Assembly (NCBI GenBank): GCA_016212735.1
Contig: JACRDZ010000034.1
Span: forward strand, 1-8,892
From: Candidatus Firestoneibacteriota bacterium
GTDB lineage: Bacteria; JACRDZ01
Length of the DNA: 8,892 nucleotides
Direction of reading: 5' to 3'
A model generated the notes under the pieces. It was given only the letters and a program-made list of their open reading frames with translations, did not search any database and was not told where the DNA came from. The position numbers and the translations under genes were made by a program. This document shows, piece by piece, positions 7,531 through 8,892 of the stretch (position 1 is its first letter; each line of letters starts with the position of its first letter).

Positions 7531-8277
7531 GTGAAATTATATTATTATATATTTATAAGTATTTCAGTTATAAGTTGTATATCTCTTGTTGGTGTCTTGA
7601 GTTTTTTCTTAAGCAAAAAAAAACTTGAAAACACATTGGTTTTTCTTGTAAGTTTTTCTGCAGGTTCTCTTTTAGGAGATTGTTTTATACATATTTTACC
7701 GGAAATAATTAAAATTAATGGTTTTAATACATGGCCAATCGTTTCAGTTCTTGGAGGTATACTTGTTTTTTTTATTTTAGAAAAATTTATTTACTGGCGC
7801 CATTGTCATATTCCAACTTCAGAAGAACATCCTCATCCGATTGTTTTCATGAATATTGTTGGAGATAGTCTGCATAATTTTATAGATGGAATGGCTATTG
7901 CCGGAAGTTATTTGCTAAATCCTAGTCTTGGAATTACAACTACTATTGCTGTAATTTTTCATGAAATACCTCAGGAAATCGGTGACTTTGGTGTACTTCT
8001 TTTTGGCGGATTTACAAGAGCAAAAGCCCTTTTACAAAATTTTATTTCATCAATAAGTGCTTTTTTTGGTGCATTTTTAGTATTATTAATTAAAGATTCT
8101 TATCAAAACTTCTTACCTCTTTTAATGTCTTTCACTGCAGGGAATTTTATATATATAGCAGGCGTAGATCTATTACCTGAATTAAAAAAAGAAACAGAGC
8201 TGTATAAATCTTTTATTCAATTAATTGGATTTATTCTGGGGATGGGAGTTATGTTTTTACTTATTTATATAGAATAA
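7531..8277 (+). CDS. ZIP-family divalent metal transporter
   Basis: 248-residue polytopic inner-membrane protein predicted to import zinc or another divalent metal. Visible family signatures: SAGSLLGDCFIHILPE (about 43-58), the transmembrane-4 metal site HNFIDG (115-120) and the transmembrane-5 site HEIPQEIGDF (144-153). About eight hydrophobic segments are visible. The cytoplasmic loop between helices 3 and 4 (about 86-103) is His-rich (H91, H93, H100, H102, with C92), as in LIV-1-type ZIPs. HEIPQE replaces the HEIPHE of animal LIV-1 proteins; to my knowledge the Q form is common in bacteria. The start is GTG. Whether it has its own promoter or depends on read-through past the 165-bp palindrome is not clear. 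Metal specificity cannot be read from the sequence. Confidence 0.9.
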   Translation: MKLYYYIFISISVISCISLVGVLSFFLSKKKLENTLVFLVSFSAGSLLGDCFIHILPEIIKINGFNTWPIVSVLGGILVFFILEKFIYWRHCHIPTSEEHPHPIVFMNIVGDSLHNFIDGMAIAGSYLLNPSLGITTTIAVIFHEIPQEIGDFGVLLFGGFTRAKALLQNFISSISAFFGAFLVLLIKDSYQNFLPLLMSFTAGNFIYIAGVDLLPELKKETELYKSFIQLIGFILGMGVMFLLIYIE

Positions 8278-8294
8278 AACAATGTTATTTTATG

Positions 8295-8303
8295 TGACAG
8301 TAC
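8295..8303 (+). repeat. Left terminal inverted repeat of the IS relic
   Basis: TGACAGTAC, matching the reverse complement of 8876-8884 over 9 nt with weaker similarity on both sides. The match is short on its own, but its position flanking the transposase remnant supports it. Confidence 0.55.
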
Positions 8304-8361
8304 TCTGTAACTGTAATATGATATTCTATTACCTGAATTTTGCACGGGAAATAAAAAAGAT

Positions 8362-8390
8362 TTGATAAAACCATAGGGTTACCATAAAAT
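8362..8390 (+). promoter_or_regulatory. Predicted transposase promoter
   Basis: TTGATA (8362-8367), a 17-nt spacer and TAAAAT (8385-8390), each one mismatch from the sigma-70 consensus. The expected start is about 8397, at the apex of the hairpin at 8369-8440, so the element's own transcript would carry only the right arm. Confidence 0.6.
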
Positions 8391-8440
8391 TAAGGTTATT
8401 CACGTAACTTTAATTTTAAATGGAGGTAACCCATATGGTT
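8369..8440 (+). promoter_or_regulatory. Long hairpin covering the transposase Shine-Dalgarno and start codon
   Basis: About 30 base pairs can form: 8369-8375 with 8434-8440, 8376-8383 with 8425-8432, 8384-8385 with 8420-8421, and 8386-8398 with 8405-8417, closed by a small loop around 8399-8404. Bulges fall at 8433, 8422-8424 and 8418-8419. The ribosome binding site GGAGG (8422-8426) is partly in a bulge and partly paired, and AUG 8435-8437 is fully paired with 8372-8374. Only transcripts starting upstream of about 8369 can fold this way, so read-through messages should be poorly translated. Confidence 0.7.
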
Positions 8441-8891
8441 AAACAACTTAATAATTATAATCTAGAAACTCAAGTAAATAAAGGGAAAAATCAACAAGGT
8501 GAAACTTCAGCTAAAATCAACGCTTTTCTACACCTTATGATCTGACAGAGAGCCATTTAACAGCATTTGGAGGCTTATTTGCATTAGTTAAAATTTTTTG
8601 ATGCAGTAAATTTCAAAAATCTTTTTGAATCAAAATTTAATAAACCAAAACGCAAGCCCATATTAGGTTGTTTTAAAATGTTTTATGGAATGATTTGTTT
8701 ACTATTCATAGGATTTAATAGGTTAGGACATTTCATATATATACAGGAAGATGCATTTTTGTGTGGTATTTTTAAAAAGAAGAAATTGCCGGATCACACA
8801 TCTTGATATAGATACAACAGTAAAAACAATATATGGCAATGCAGAAGGAGCAAGAGTCGGATATAATCCGGGAAGGTACTGTCAAAAGTAA
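8435..8891 (+). pseudogene. Remnant of IS1380-like transposase (frameshifts and internal deletions)
   Basis: ATG 8435 follows GGAGG by 8 nt, but the frame stops after 36 codons (TGA 8543). Homology continues in a second frame from 8536 (YDLTESHLTAFGGLFALVK) to TGA 8599, then in a third from 8597 (FFDAV-like start; later ILGCFKMFYGM, FIYIQEDAFLCGIF) to TGA 8804. It resumes in a fourth stretch from 8802 with LDIDTTVKTIYGNAEGA and GYNPG, which holds the first catalytic Asp region of the family. The break at 8590-8600 looks like a one-base gain in an A4T6 run. The join near 8801-8804 lacks the usual stretch between the N-terminal domain and the catalytic Asp, and the rest of the catalytic domain is absent. 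No active enzyme can be made. Confidence 0.75.
8876..8884 (-). repeat. Right terminal inverted repeat of the IS relic
   Basis: GTACTGTCA, the reverse complement of the left end. Recognisable transposase homology stops at GYNPG (to 8873), directly before this repeat, as expected if an internal deletion joined coding sequence to the right end. Confidence 0.55.
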
Positions 8892-8892
8892 A

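Larger units (their letters stand above)
8295..8884 (+). mobile_element. Internally deleted, inactive IS1380-like insertion sequence
   Basis: TGACAGTAC at 8295-8303 is repeated inverted as GTACTGTCA at 8876-8884, bracketing a decayed transposase gene with its promoter and leader. The transposase remnant carries the IS1380-type catalytic segment LDIDTTVKTIYGNAEGA followed by GYNPG, but most of the protein is missing. At about 590 bp the element is far shorter than a complete member. It lies 17 nt after the ZIP gene. No target-site duplication can be verified so close to the window edge. The terminal repeats are short, so the exact ends carry more doubt than the family call. Confidence 0.7.

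Noticed and set aside
7961..7990. Loss of a metal ligand in the ZIP motif (HEIPQE instead of HEIPHE)
   Set aside because: To my knowledge the Q form is common in bacterial ZIP proteins, so it is not evidence of an inactive transporter.
8590..8601. Programmed ribosomal frameshift at the A4T6 run in the transposase remnant
   Set aside because: Other frame breaks occur before and after it and most of the catalytic domain is missing, so decay explains it better than recoding.

Overview
This is an AT-rich window (about 30% G+C by eye) from a Gram-negative bacterium. It carries an outer-membrane beta-barrel protein, exported proteins with signal peptides and a large membrane-bound HD-GYP receptor. 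Clear Shine-Dalgarno sequences precede several genes, which argues against Bacteroidota. The CR-x-x-F...C...C type PAS domain, the IS1380-like relic and a long palindromic repeat would fit an AT-rich Desulfobacterota (deltaproteobacterial) genome. That placement is inference and cannot be settled from this sequence.

Layout. (1) From the left edge to 2347 is the 3' part of a receptor-type c-di-GMP phosphodiesterase: sensor, membrane segment, HAMP, PAS, coiled coil, GAF, HD-GYP. Its true start lies left of the window. (2) 2325-3197 is a free-standing 5'-3' exonuclease of the Pol I N-domain/FEN family, overlapping the receptor gene by 23 nt and probably co-transcribed with it. (3) 3192-3755 on the minus strand is a YceI-like protein without a signal peptide. 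It converges on the exonuclease gene with a 6-nt overlap. (4) A short divergent promoter region (3756-3873) separates it from a rightward pair: a secreted protein with a FlgT_N/LPP20-like domain (3874-4644), then, after 31 nt, an 888-residue exported protein combining a peptidase-MA-like zinc protease domain, a TolB-like propeller and a C-terminal outer-membrane barrel (4676-7342). (5) A 165-bp palindromic element (7343-7507), richer in G+C than its surroundings, begins immediately after that stop codon. (6) 7531-8277 encodes a ZIP-family metal transporter with a GTG start and a good ribosome binding site. (7) 8295-8884 is a broken, internally deleted IS1380-like insertion sequence that still carries its short terminal inverted repeats and its promoter region.

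Most of the window is ordinary chromosome. The strongest non-standard signals are two. The first is the control region of the IS relic, where a 30-pair hairpin covers the Shine-Dalgarno and start codon while the element's own promoter would start transcription at about the hairpin apex. That layout is expected to silence read-through transcripts selectively. The second is the 165-bp palindrome with perfect 32-bp arms, probably a mobile miniature repeat, lying between the barrel-protease gene and the metal transporter gene. No CRISPR array, tRNA, rRNA or defence system was seen.
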